64,000 nt of DNA. Origin: Cedecea selenatireducens (lineage in GTDB: Bacteria > Pseudomonadota > Gammaproteobacteria > Enterobacterales > Enterobacteriaceae). The stretch lies in assembly GCF_042138895.1 (NCBI RefSeq), contig NZ_JBHIKW010000002.1, positions 310,001 through 374,000 on the forward strand, in the 5' to 3' direction. Shown here piece after piece: positions 16,271 through 23,917 of the stretch. Position 1 is the first letter of the stretch. Every line of letters starts with the position of its first letter. Below the pieces are notes generated by a model that saw only the letters and a program-made list of their open reading frames with translations, was not told the DNA's origin and ran no database searches. The translations under genes were made by a program, and so were the position numbers.

Positions 16271-16819
16271 TCAACCCTGCCTTTTCCAGACCGTAATATC
16301 ACTGCTTGTTGCCGATATAATTAACTCACCATCCCATGAGAAACCAACACAGCGAAAGTAATCATTTGCAAGCCTGAGACACCCTTCTCTATGGGAGGCA
16401 ATTAATGCACTCTTACCCGGTGGACACCAGATTAACATTTCCAAAGGCCACTCTGGGGATACTCGCTCTAGTGCCTCATCATACCGATTATACATTGGTA
16501 AGCCACCACCACACAGACCAGCAATGGAAAGAATCTCACCACTCAGTGGTCCTATACCTTCACATGTAAGGCCAACTGAGTCGTACCAGTTTCCATACTC
16601 TTCATAATCTCTGGCAATAACTTCGCCACTCAGGCAATCAAGCACCCCTCTTCCGGAAGAGGAAATTATCAGGAGCAAGTGGTTATAATTGCGTGAAAAA
16701 GCGACTTCGGTTAAACCACCTACCGCCATCTCGATACAAGGTGCCCAATTACAATCAGGAACATTTTTCAGTAGCAATTTAAGGCTATTTTCATGGTTCT
16801 TTGGCTGCCAAATAGACAT
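16271..16819 (-). CDS. Unrecognised protein with WD/beta-propeller-like repeats
   Basis: A 182-residue protein that I do not recognise. The start is well supported by AAGGAG five bases before the ATG. Two stretches look like beta-propeller blades: VAFSRNYNHLLLIISSSGRGVLDC and, at the C-terminus, GFSWDGELIISATSSDITVWKR. No signal peptide or membrane segment is visible. It is low in GC and lies where E. coli has rhsD and its small immunity genes. An orphan immunity-protein role is therefore a reasonable guess, but nothing in the sequence proves it. Confidence 0.7.
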   Translation of the reverse strand: MSIWQPKNHENSLKLLLKNVPDCNWAPCIEMAVGGLTEVAFSRNYNHLLLIISSSGRGVLDCLSGEVIARDYEEYGNWYDSVGLTCEGIGPLSGEILSIAGLCGGGLPMYNRYDEALERVSPEWPLEMLIWCPPGKSALIASHREGCLRLANDYFRCVGFSWDGELIISATSSDITVWKRQG

Positions 16820-16900
16820 CTGAACTCCTTATCAGTGTTGATCGTCATTAAGCATCTCATAACGAGGATAAATGCTATTTTAACAGCATAGGATGAAGTG

Positions 16901-16975
16901 TCATAAACAGTTGTCTGCCCCCCTTCGTTCAAGCTCATATAGATAAGTATTGACCAACTCCCCGTGCACTAACAT
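16901..16975 (-). CDS. Possible 24-codon mini-ORF, or remnant of a longer ORF
   Basis: ATG at 16975 is preceded by AGGAG at six-base spacing and opens 24 codons (starting MLVHGELVNTYLYELERR) ending at TGA 16901-16903. The same frame is open upstream without a start back to the TAA of the 101-residue gene at 17045, so 47 coding-like codons follow that TAA in frame. It may be a small gene, or the C-terminal part of a longer protein now cut by a stop codon. Confidence 0.4.
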   Translation of the reverse strand: MLVHGELVNTYLYELERRGADNCL

Positions 16976-17044
16976 GGTCTGCTCCTCGCTAAAATCTGCC
17001 TGTCGATATCTGGTACGCAGTTCATTACAGGCGGCTTTGGGCCA

Positions 17045-17350
17045 TTATCTGACGTTGTATTTTTTTATGCTAATACCATTGATATTGTATATACCTGTTC
17101 GCTTAATCCGCTTGCCCTTTTTGTCCGTAATAGTGGCTGTAAGCGTGCTGCAGCGAATGGAATGATGTTCATCAATCACCAAACGAATTGCTTCTGAAGA
17201 GTCCTCCACCTCGACGAGGTCATCAGTCTTATCCAGGCCGAATGGTACAAGGTGGAATGCGGTTTTTCCCGATGATTTTCTGGTTACCTTTACAGGGTAA
17301 AGCACATCACCACTTTTATGGATCAATTCAAGGCGTTCAGTGTAAATCAT
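17045..17350 (-). CDS. Unrecognised small protein, 101 residues
   Basis: I do not recognise this family. The ATG at 17350 has an AAGGAG site eight bases upstream; a longer in-frame start (113 residues) would run through that site and is less likely. The protein is rich in charged residues, predicted mostly beta (TERLELI, YPVKVTRK, AFHLVPFG, STLTATITD), without membrane segments or signal peptide. GC is low. The frame stays open for 47 codons after its TAA, so the gene may be a truncated version of a ~149-residue protein. Confidence 0.65.
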   Translation of the reverse strand: MIYTERLELIHKSGDVLYPVKVTRKSSGKTAFHLVPFGLDKTDDLVEVEDSSEAIRLVIDEHHSIRCSTLTATITDKKGKRIKRTGIYNINGISIKKYNVR

Positions 17351-17363
17351 GGCAATTCTCCTT

Positions 17364-17389
17364 AGTTTGTCTGCATGAATGTACAAACT
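17364..17389. promoter_or_regulatory. Inverted repeat just upstream of the 101-residue gene
   Basis: AGTTTGT (17364-17370) and ACAAACT (17383-17389) form a perfect 7-bp dyad with a 12-base spacer, 14 bases upstream of the start codon. It could be an operator or a leader hairpin close to the ribosome site. The rest of 17390-17647 is AT-rich and shows no gene. Confidence 0.35.
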
Positions 17390-17647
17390 GAAGATAGGAG
17401 ATACAACAGAAAAGACAGGTAAAGATAAAATAGCCTAACTCTCCACATAACTCATTGAATTAAATATCTATTTTTGCAAGGTGCAGGTAAAACTGAAATA
17501 TTGATTAACCTTAGAGCCAGTTAAAGTGATCTACTCCCTATAACTCAAGACACTCTGATTTAAATATTAATTCCGAACTTCCGCTTTTCGCTCAAAACAG
17601 CCCTCCCCCCACCAGGGGGAAGGCGGCAATTTAATACCAACTTTAAA

Positions 17648-18181
17648 TCAATGAACCAAATTCAAAACCCCGCCCGGAATCATCTCCAAACCACCATCCA
17701 ACGCGCGAACAAACCTCGGGGCTTTTAAATCTTCTGCCAGCACGGTGATCAGCTCATACAGCAGCCCGATCATCTGTTGCCTTTGCTCGGGGAATTCTTG
17801 CTGATTCAGCAGGACGATGGTTAATGCCGTGCAGTATTCGCGGAGCGGTTCGGAGTCGGTGGCTAGCGGGTTATAGCAGATGCGGGCCTCGCTCTCTTTG
17901 AGCGTCAGCTTCTCTATCAGGTGGTCCGGCAGCGGGGCTTTGAGCGTGCTTTTTAAGACTTCCAGCCCGGCGAGCAGGCGGCCGCAGAGCGCCATGCGTT
18001 CCGTTTGATTTTTATTTTCAAGCAAATGTTCGGCGTACTGCTCGCAGATATCCAGCACCTGGAAGAGATCCATCGCTGCGCCCTGCGGCTTTTCTAGCAG
18101 GGTTGCGATATCGCCCGCAAATGCCGGGTCGTGTGGGGTGATTTCAGGGCGAGCCTGTGTGTTACTATCAACGTTAGCCAT
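17648..18181 (-). CDS. Unrecognised protein, 177 residues
   Basis: I do not recognise this protein. It is predicted mostly alpha-helical (MDLFQVLDICEQYAEHLL, TALTIVLLNQQEF, QMIGLLYELITVLAEDL), acidic, without signal peptide or membrane segments, and ends GGLEMIPGGVLNLVH. The ATG at 18181 has a GAGGT ribosome site. A GC-rich hairpin at 18212-18245 lies in its likely leader. Its GC content is intermediate between the flanking core genes and the AT-rich patch to its left, and no neighbour hints at a job. Confidence 0.7.
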   Translation of the reverse strand: MANVDSNTQARPEITPHDPAFAGDIATLLEKPQGAAMDLFQVLDICEQYAEHLLENKNQTERMALCGRLLAGLEVLKSTLKAPLPDHLIEKLTLKESEARICYNPLATDSEPLREYCTALTIVLLNQQEFPEQRQQMIGLLYELITVLAEDLKAPRFVRALDGGLEMIPGGVLNLVH

Positions 18182-18211
18182 AGCTGTTACCTCGTATAAC
18201 GGTTGTGGTCA

Positions 18212-18245
18212 GCCCCCGTCTGGTGTTCCACCACCATTCGGGGGC
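18212..18245 (-). promoter_or_regulatory. Two-level leader hairpin before the 177-residue gene
   Basis: Outer stem GCCCCCG/CGGGGGC (18212-18218 and 18239-18245) encloses an inner stem TGGTG/CACCA (18221-18225 and 18229-18233). It begins about 30 bases upstream of the start codon at 18181. It may control translation, or it may be the terminator of the upstream metI-like gene; no T-run supports the latter. The rest of 18182-18451 shows no gene. Confidence 0.45.
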
Positions 18246-18451
18246 GCTTCTTTTTCCGGCTTTGACCGGGTTTATCTCTTGCTCATCCCTCCGATCATAC
18301 TGGATGGTTGCACAGTAACCCAGATGAAAAACCAGGCAGATTGGCAAACTTCGAGGCGGCTCGCAGGAAATGATGAAACGCTTGGGGGAATTGCAGCTTG
18401 GGGCTTATCAGGAAGAAAACAGGCCGAACAGACGCCCGGCCAGAAAGAAGA

Positions 18452-19111
18452 TTAATGCCTGTCGCGCTTATCCGCGCGTTTGGCGAGATAGTCGCCAAAC
18501 ATTTGCACGATCTGCACCAGCACAATCAGCGCCACAACCGTGACCACCATGACCTGGGTTTCGTAGCGGTAATAGCCGAAGCGGATCGCGAGGTCCCCCA
18601 CGCCGCCGCCGCCGACAATCCCCGCCATCGCCGAGTAACCGATCAGGCTGACCAGGGTTATCGTTAACCCACGCAGCAAACCGGCGCTGGCTTCCGGCAA
18701 CAGCACGGTGCAGATGATGCGCATCGGGCTGGCGCCAAAGGCCTCCGCGGCTTCAATAATGCCTTTGTCCACTTCCCGCAGCGCGCCGTCCACCAGGCGG
18801 GCATAAAACGCAATTGCCGCCACCGACAGCGGCACGGAAGCCGCAATCGGCCCGATGGTGTTGCCGAGCAGGAACTGCGTCAGCGGCAACAACAGCACCA
18901 GCAGAATAACGAACGGCACCGAGCGCACGATGTTCACCACCACCGAGCTGAAGATGTTCAGCGCGCGGTTCTGCCAGAACAAATTGCGGTCGGTAACGAA
19001 GATCAAAAAGCCCAGCGGCAGGCCGCCGATAATCGCCAGCAGCGTGGAAATGCCCAGCATCTGGAAGGTTTCGCCAAAGGCAATCGTCAGGTCCGCGACT
19101 AAATCATCCAT
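18452..19111 (-). CDS. metI: MetI-family ABC permease (Sfb/Met type)
   Basis: A 219-residue inner-membrane permease of the MetI family with about five membrane segments. The binding-protein-dependent transport signature lies near residues 115-140 (KGIIEAAEAFGASPMRII). With the two upstream genes it forms an importer of the D/L-methionine uptake type. The order binding protein, ATPase, permease matches Salmonella sfbABC and not E. coli metNIQ, so this is likely a second, paralogous system. It overlaps metN by eight bases. Confidence 0.85.
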   Translation of the reverse strand: MDDLVADLTIAFGETFQMLGISTLLAIIGGLPLGFLIFVTDRNLFWQNRALNIFSSVVVNIVRSVPFVILLVLLLPLTQFLLGNTIGPIAASVPLSVAAIAFYARLVDGALREVDKGIIEAAEAFGASPMRIICTVLLPEASAGLLRGLTITLVSLIGYSAMAGIVGGGGVGDLAIRFGYYRYETQVMVVTVVALIVLVQIVQMFGDYLAKRADKRDRH

Positions 19112-20120
19112 TCAGCACCTCCACACAGGCCGTATTTTTCCGAATATGATCGATGGCATCGCCCACCGCAGCCGGGTTGCCGGGGGCGGTAATCGCCACC
19201 ACCAGAATGCCCAGCGCCCGGTCGCTGATGTACTCGATTTTGCCGTGCAGGATGTTCACGCCGACCCCGAACTTCACCGCCGCGAAGGAGAGCACCGGCT
19301 GTTCGGCCGAGTCGCCAACGAACATGATTTTCAGCAGCGCGCCGCGCATGTTGTCCAGCAGGCGCACCGGCAGCGTGAGGTTCAGCGTGTGGGACACCAG
19401 CTGGCGGGTAAATTCATGCTGCGGATGCGCGAAGATATCGAACACCTCTCCTGATTCCACCACTTCGCCGCCGGACATCACCGCCACGCGGTCGCAAATC
19501 GTTTTGATCACGTTCATCTCGTGGGTGATCAGCACGATGGTGATCCCCAACTGCTGGTTGATCTTTTTCAGCAGCGCCAGAATGGTGGCGGAAGTTTCCA
19601 GATCCAGCGCCGAGGTCGGCTCATCACAGAGCAAAACATCCGGATGGTTAGCGATGGCTCGCGCAATGCCCACGCGCTGTTTCTGCCCGCCGCTCAGCTG
19701 CACCGGGTAGCGGTTGGCTTTGTCGGCCAGGCCCACCAGCTCAAGAATTTCATCCACGCGCGGGCCGATTTTACTGCGTTCCCAGCCCGCAGCTTTGAGG
19801 CTGAAAGCCACGTTCTGCCTGACAGTCCGGGTGTGCATCAAATTGAAGTGCTGGAAAATCATGCCGATGCGCTGGCGCGCTTTACGTAGCTCGGCGCCCT
19901 GCAGCGCGGTGATCTCGGTTCCACCGATTTTTACGCTACCCTCACTTGGGCGCTGGAGCGCGTTCAGAGTGCGTAATAAGGTACTTTTCCCGGCACCGCT
20001 GGTGCCAACAATGCCAAAAATCTCACCGGCCCCAATGTGCAGCGAAACATCGTTCACCGCCCGGCTGGTCTGGTTCCGGCCCGTGGGGAAGTCCACACAG
20101 ACCTTTTCAATCTCAATCAT
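19104..20120 (-). CDS. metN: MetN-family ABC ATPase (Sfb/Met type)
   Basis: A 338-residue ATP-binding subunit. Walker A is GTSGAGKST (~residue 36), the signature LSGGQKQR, and Walker B LLCDEPTSALD. A C-terminal NIL/ACT-like domain (about residues 260-338) is typical of MetN and mediates substrate trans-inhibition in E. coli. It lies between the binding-protein gene (56-base gap) and the permease gene (8-base overlap). Substrate specificity (methionine or other) cannot be read from the sequence. Confidence 0.87.
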   Translation of the reverse strand: MIEIEKVCVDFPTGRNQTSRAVNDVSLHIGAGEIFGIVGTSGAGKSTLLRTLNALQRPSEGSVKIGGTEITALQGAELRKARQRIGMIFQHFNLMHTRTVRQNVAFSLKAAGWERSKIGPRVDEILELVGLADKANRYPVQLSGGQKQRVGIARAIANHPDVLLCDEPTSALDLETSATILALLKKINQQLGITIVLITHEMNVIKTICDRVAVMSGGEVVESGEVFDIFAHPQHEFTRQLVSHTLNLTLPVRLLDNMRGALLKIMFVGDSAEQPVLSFAAVKFGVGVNILHGKIEYISDRALGILVVAITAPGNPAAVGDAIDHIRKNTACVEVLNG

Positions 20121-20176
20121 GACAACCTCAAATCAGCGATAAAGAGCAGGCATCCCGCCTGCCCGCTTTGCTCTGG

Positions 20177-21013
20177 TTACTTTTTATCGGCGGCAACCAT
20201 CCAGTCCGGTTTCTGGAAGGCGTTGAAAATATTCTGCGGATCGTCGATCGCTTTTTCGTAGGCCGGGGACTTCACGGTCTCCACGATGTCTTTGGCGAAC
20301 GGTTTATCCGCATCTTCGGCACGCACCGCGATGATGTTTTTGAGGTTCTCGTCCAGGTGTTCCTGTTTGAGCGCAGAGGAGAGTTTCAGCCCGGCCGCAA
20401 TGGCAAAGTTACCGTTGACCAGCGCGGCGCTGGCGCTGTCCAGCGTGCGCGGCAGCTGCGCGGCTTCCAGCGATTTAAACACCAGGCCTTTCGGGTTGGT
20501 GGCGATATCGCGCTCGGAGGCTTTGGTCGGGTCAATGTTCTCTTTGATGGTGATAAGCTCCATCGACTGCAGGAAGCGCAGCCCACGGGCCAGGTTGGTC
20601 GGGTCGTTAGACAGGGTGACAATGTCGCCTTTCTTCAGCTCGTCCAGGCTTTTGACCTTATGGGAGTAAATGCCCATCCCGGCGGTTGGCACGGCGATCA
20701 GCTTCGCCAGCTTGAGGTTTTTGTCAGCGGTGAATTTGTCGAAGTACAGCGAGTGCTGGAACAGGTTGGCGTCGATGCTGCCGTTCGCCAGCGCCATGTT
20801 GGGCTGCACGTAGTCACTGAACTCGCGCACCACGACTTTATAGCCTTTCTCTTTTAACGACGGGGCGATGGCCTGTTTGACCATGTCGCCGTAAGGCCCC
20901 GGCGCCACGCCGAAGACGATAGTGTGCGGGTCGCTGTTGGCCTGAGCAAACTGCAGGCCGCTGGCCAGAAGTAAAGCGCCGGTCGCCACGCGCCAGCCGA
21001 AACGATTTCCCAT
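20177..21013 (-). CDS. MetQ/NlpA-family substrate-binding protein
   Basis: A 278-residue periplasmic binding protein of the NlpA/MetQ family (Salmonella SfbA-like). The N-terminus is a standard signal peptide with likely cleavage after AQA (near residue 25). No lipobox cysteine is present, unlike typical MetQ lipoproteins. The mature part begins TIVFGVAPGPYGDM and contains PNMALANGSIDANLFQH, the usual family region. It heads the three-gene operon. A methionine-related ligand is the family default; iron was once proposed for Sfb. Confidence 0.82.
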   Translation of the reverse strand: MGNRFGWRVATGALLLASGLQFAQANSDPHTIVFGVAPGPYGDMVKQAIAPSLKEKGYKVVVREFSDYVQPNMALANGSIDANLFQHSLYFDKFTADKNLKLAKLIAVPTAGMGIYSHKVKSLDELKKGDIVTLSNDPTNLARGLRFLQSMELITIKENIDPTKASERDIATNPKGLVFKSLEAAQLPRTLDSASAALVNGNFAIAAGLKLSSALKQEHLDENLKNIIAVRAEDADKPFAKDIVETVKSPAYEKAIDDPQNIFNAFQKPDWMVAADKK

Positions 21014-21207
21014 GGGTATTCTCCCTTACAGAATGATGTGTGGTGTCCTGAGGCGAGCCTCTTTCACGGGCCGCTTACTAAGTCGTTGATCCAACTGGAC
21101 AGAATAAGATGGCACATTCCGCTAACAGGGGTAATTGAAAATATTTCATCTTGCGCGCGGGAGAGGGCGCGGCGGGCATAAAACGGGCTTTTGCGAATAA
21201 CAAAAAA

Positions 21208-21230
21208 GCAAAGCGGAAAACCCGCTTTGC
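21208..21230 (-). terminator. Terminator of the DHA2 MFS gene
   Basis: Stem GCAAAGCGG/CCGCTTTGC (21208-21216 and 21222-21230) with a five-base loop. On the minus strand it is followed by six T's (from the A-run at 21202-21207), so it fits the end of the transporter gene at 21242. Confidence 0.8.
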
Positions 21231-21241
21231 CTGGGATGAAC

Positions 21242-22720
21242 TTAATCAGGGCAGGATGCCGCCCGTTTGCGCTTAAGGTTTGTTTTAAAATTGAACAGCA
21301 AATAACTCGCCAGCGACAAACAGCCCACACCTACTGCGCCGTAGGCCAGCACGCCAGAAAAACCGGCATTCAGCGCCTGAATAATGAGATCGCTACTGAG
21401 CGAGCCTCTGGTCCCGCCAGCTATTTGTTCTGCCAGGGCATACCTTTCGCTCACGCTGTCGATATGGCTCTGTAAACTTTCGGCTATCCCCGCCACCAGG
21501 AGACTCCCCATTAAGGCAATATTGATGGCGAGGGTAATTAAGCGCGAACTGATATCAATCCCGGAAGCCATGCCCACGCGGTTAGCGGCGACGGAACTCG
21601 TGGTGGTGTTGGTGACCGGGGTATTGATTAACCCCAGCGCCATCCCCGAAAGTATCGCGCCGGGTAGCAAACTGACCTGATAGATGACGGCTAGTCTCAT
21701 CAGGACAAATCCCAGGCCGATAGTAAGCAGCCCCAGCGGGATGAGGCGCGCGGCACCAAAGCGCAGCACAAGCTTCTCTCCGACTGGCGGCATTAACAAT
21801 GTGGGCAGGGTGTAGGCCAGCAGCGCCATACCAGTCTCCATAATGCTGTAGCCCTTCCCTATCTGGTAATAAACCGGCAGATAAATCATCAGCGGCCAGA
21901 AGCTGAAATTCATCCCCACGGACCCCATCAGCGCGCCGGAGAAAGGTCTGATCCGAAAGACTGAGAAATCAAACATAGGATGCGGGTGGCGTAGCTCAAT
22001 TATGACGAACAGCGCCAGGCTGATAAAAGTGCCCAGCAAGGTTAACTGGGCTTCACGGCTGGTCCACCCGATATTCCCGCCCTGAGTGATGAGCCAGGTC
22101 GCCCCCACCACTCCTATGCTCAACGTCACCAGGCCCGCGACATCCAGCGGTTTCGTGGTGTTTTCCCGCGACTCGATAACATTTCTCAGGGTCAGAGCCA
22201 GGGTGAGCAGCGCAATAATGCCGTGGACCAGAAATACCCATTGCCAGCTAAACCACGCCTCCAGCACGCCGCCGATGACGGGGCCAAAGCCCAGCCCAAA
22301 ACCAAATGTGATCCCCCAGGCGGAAAACGCCCTGCTGCGCGCTTTTCCCTCCGGAAACTGGACCGACAGGATGGCAATCAGGCTGGTTAACATCGCCCCG
22401 CCGCTCAGTCCCTGCAAAAAGCGCCCTACAATAAGCCATTCCGGCGTCCGGGCCAGGCCACAGAGAACCGACGTCAGGCCAAACCCAATAATGCTGATAA
22501 TAAAAATACGCTTGCGGCCATATTTATCTGCCAATGTTCCCGTGGCCATCAGCACCGCCGTACAGGAGAGGGTATAAGCGTTCATAATCCACTGCAGTTC
22601 GCGAAAATTGGCCTGCATCTGCTTTTCCAGCACCGGCAAAATAACCGGGACGCTGGATATTTCCAGGCCCGACATTAACGCGGCCAAACAGACCGCCATC
22701 AGCGCTAATAGGTTTTTCAT
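21242..22720 (-). CDS. DHA2-family MFS drug exporter
   Basis: A 492-residue transporter with about 14 hydrophobic segments, the EmrB/QacA (DHA2) build. It has GTLADKYGRKRIF after TM2, and AWGITFGFGLGFGPVIGG matches motif C of antiporters. The ATG at 22720 has a GGAA site; an upstream start would add 29 residues without a plausible membrane-protein N-terminus. It is divergent from an FtrA/GlxA-type regulator 117 bases away, which probably controls it. The substrate is unknown. Confidence 0.87.
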   Translation of the reverse strand: MKNLLALMAVCLAALMSGLEISSVPVILPVLEKQMQANFRELQWIMNAYTLSCTAVLMATGTLADKYGRKRIFIISIIGFGLTSVLCGLARTPEWLIVGRFLQGLSGGAMLTSLIAILSVQFPEGKARSRAFSAWGITFGFGLGFGPVIGGVLEAWFSWQWVFLVHGIIALLTLALTLRNVIESRENTTKPLDVAGLVTLSIGVVGATWLITQGGNIGWTSREAQLTLLGTFISLALFVIIELRHPHPMFDFSVFRIRPFSGALMGSVGMNFSFWPLMIYLPVYYQIGKGYSIMETGMALLAYTLPTLLMPPVGEKLVLRFGAARLIPLGLLTIGLGFVLMRLAVIYQVSLLPGAILSGMALGLINTPVTNTTTSSVAANRVGMASGIDISSRLITLAINIALMGSLLVAGIAESLQSHIDSVSERYALAEQIAGGTRGSLSSDLIIQALNAGFSGVLAYGAVGVGCLSLASYLLFNFKTNLKRKRAASCPD

Positions 22721-22837
22721 ACTGATTTCCTGCAAAACGTTAAGAAGGTGCCAGCATGAAAGATTCGGGGTGGAGTAGAAATCGACGCCCAGGTCAGTTA
22801 TCGTCAAGATCGTGCCATTTTTAGAGACAGAACGACC

Positions 22838-23851
22838 ATGCCAGTCACCTATTCAGATCAAGACCGCGCTTTTACACCGAAAAATCGACGGCTGGTTGTG
22901 CTGGCCTATCAGTGTCTCTGCACTTTTGAGTTCGGGATTGCCGTCGAAGCTTTTGGCCGTGTGGATGAAGTGCTTGGGCAGCCTCTCTATGATTTGCGCG
23001 TCGCGTCGTTAGAAAAGGGCGTTTTTGACGCTCAGGGCGGCGTGCGTTTAGTCGTGGACGGAGGACTGGAGCTGCTCGAGGATGCCGGAACAATTGTCAT
23101 CCCCGGCTGGCGAAATGTTTTTGAACCGGCCCCGGAGCCGCTGATTGCCGCCTTGCAAAGTGCCCATCAAAAGGGTTCCCGCATAGTGTCGATTTGCGCT
23201 GGCAGCTTTATTCTCTGCGAAACAGGATTACTGGACGGCAAGCGGGCCACCGCCCACTGGAACAGCACGGAGATCCTCGCGGACAGGTTCCCTGCGGTGC
23301 AGGTGGAACACAGCATGATCTATGTCGATGAGGGCAGTCTGATCACCTCCGCAGGCGGCGCCGCCGGGGTCGATCTTTGCCTGCATCTTATCCGCCGTGA
23401 TTACGGGATTGAAATCGCCAACCGGACTGCACGACGCATGATTACGCCCCCGCTACGGGAAGGCAGCCAGGCACAGTGGGTCGAGCAGCCCGTTCCTAAA
23501 CGCCGCAGCAAAAGCCTGGCGCCCTTGCTGGACGACTTGCGCCATCATCTGAATACGCCCCTGGTGATTGAGCAGCTAGCCAGGCAAGCGGGCATGAGCC
23601 GCCGGACCTTTATCCGCAGGTTCAAAGATGCCACCGGCACCACGCCGGGCGAGTGGATGCTCAGCCTCCGGCTGGAAAAGGCTTGTGCGCTGCTGGAAAG
23701 CGAGAAACTCAGCATTGATCAGGTTGCGGAACAGTCTGGATTTGGCTCAGCGGAAACGCTCCGGCATCACTTCCGGCTGCGATTTAAAACCACGCCCACA
23801 CAGTGGCGCAAGGCCTTCAATGCCAGAACATGCATACCCGTTTCTGAATAG
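22838..23851 (+). CDS. ftrA: GlxA/FtrA-type AraC-family transcriptional regulator
   Basis: A 337-residue two-domain regulator. The N-terminal DJ-1/PfpI-like domain (about residues 15-200) has the nucleophile-elbow sequence SICAGSFIL with a cysteine, and ITSAGGAAGVDLCLHL. The C-terminal AraC helix-turn-helix (about 235-330) begins PLVIEQLARQAGMSRRTFIRRFK. It reads away from the DHA2 exporter and is likely its local regulator. The FtrA name reflects overall similarity; the ligand is unknown. Confidence 0.78.
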   Translation: MPVTYSDQDRAFTPKNRRLVVLAYQCLCTFEFGIAVEAFGRVDEVLGQPLYDLRVASLEKGVFDAQGGVRLVVDGGLELLEDAGTIVIPGWRNVFEPAPEPLIAALQSAHQKGSRIVSICAGSFILCETGLLDGKRATAHWNSTEILADRFPAVQVEHSMIYVDEGSLITSAGGAAGVDLCLHLIRRDYGIEIANRTARRMITPPLREGSQAQWVEQPVPKRRSKSLAPLLDDLRHHLNTPLVIEQLARQAGMSRRTFIRRFKDATGTTPGEWMLSLRLEKACALLESEKLSIDQVAEQSGFGSAETLRHHFRLRFKTTPTQWRKAFNARTCIPVSE

Positions 23852-23881
23852 GTAAAAAATAAGGCAGGAAACGCTAAATAA

Positions 23882-23907
23882 GGCGGGCAGCAGCGCTGCC
23901 ACCCGCC
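23882..23907 (-). terminator. Hairpin after the porin gene
   Basis: GGCGGG/CCCGCC (23882-23887 and 23902-23907) forms a GC-rich hairpin with an inner CAGC/GCTG pair, 10 bases past the porin stop. The T content after it on the minus strand is modest, so it is a weak terminator call. Confidence 0.45.
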
Positions 23908-23917
23908 AGAGGCACGA

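Noticed and set aside
16950..17165. 71-codon plus-strand frame with a hydrophobic stretch
   Set aside because: It overlaps the better supported minus-strand 101-residue gene, and I see no clear ribosome site before it.
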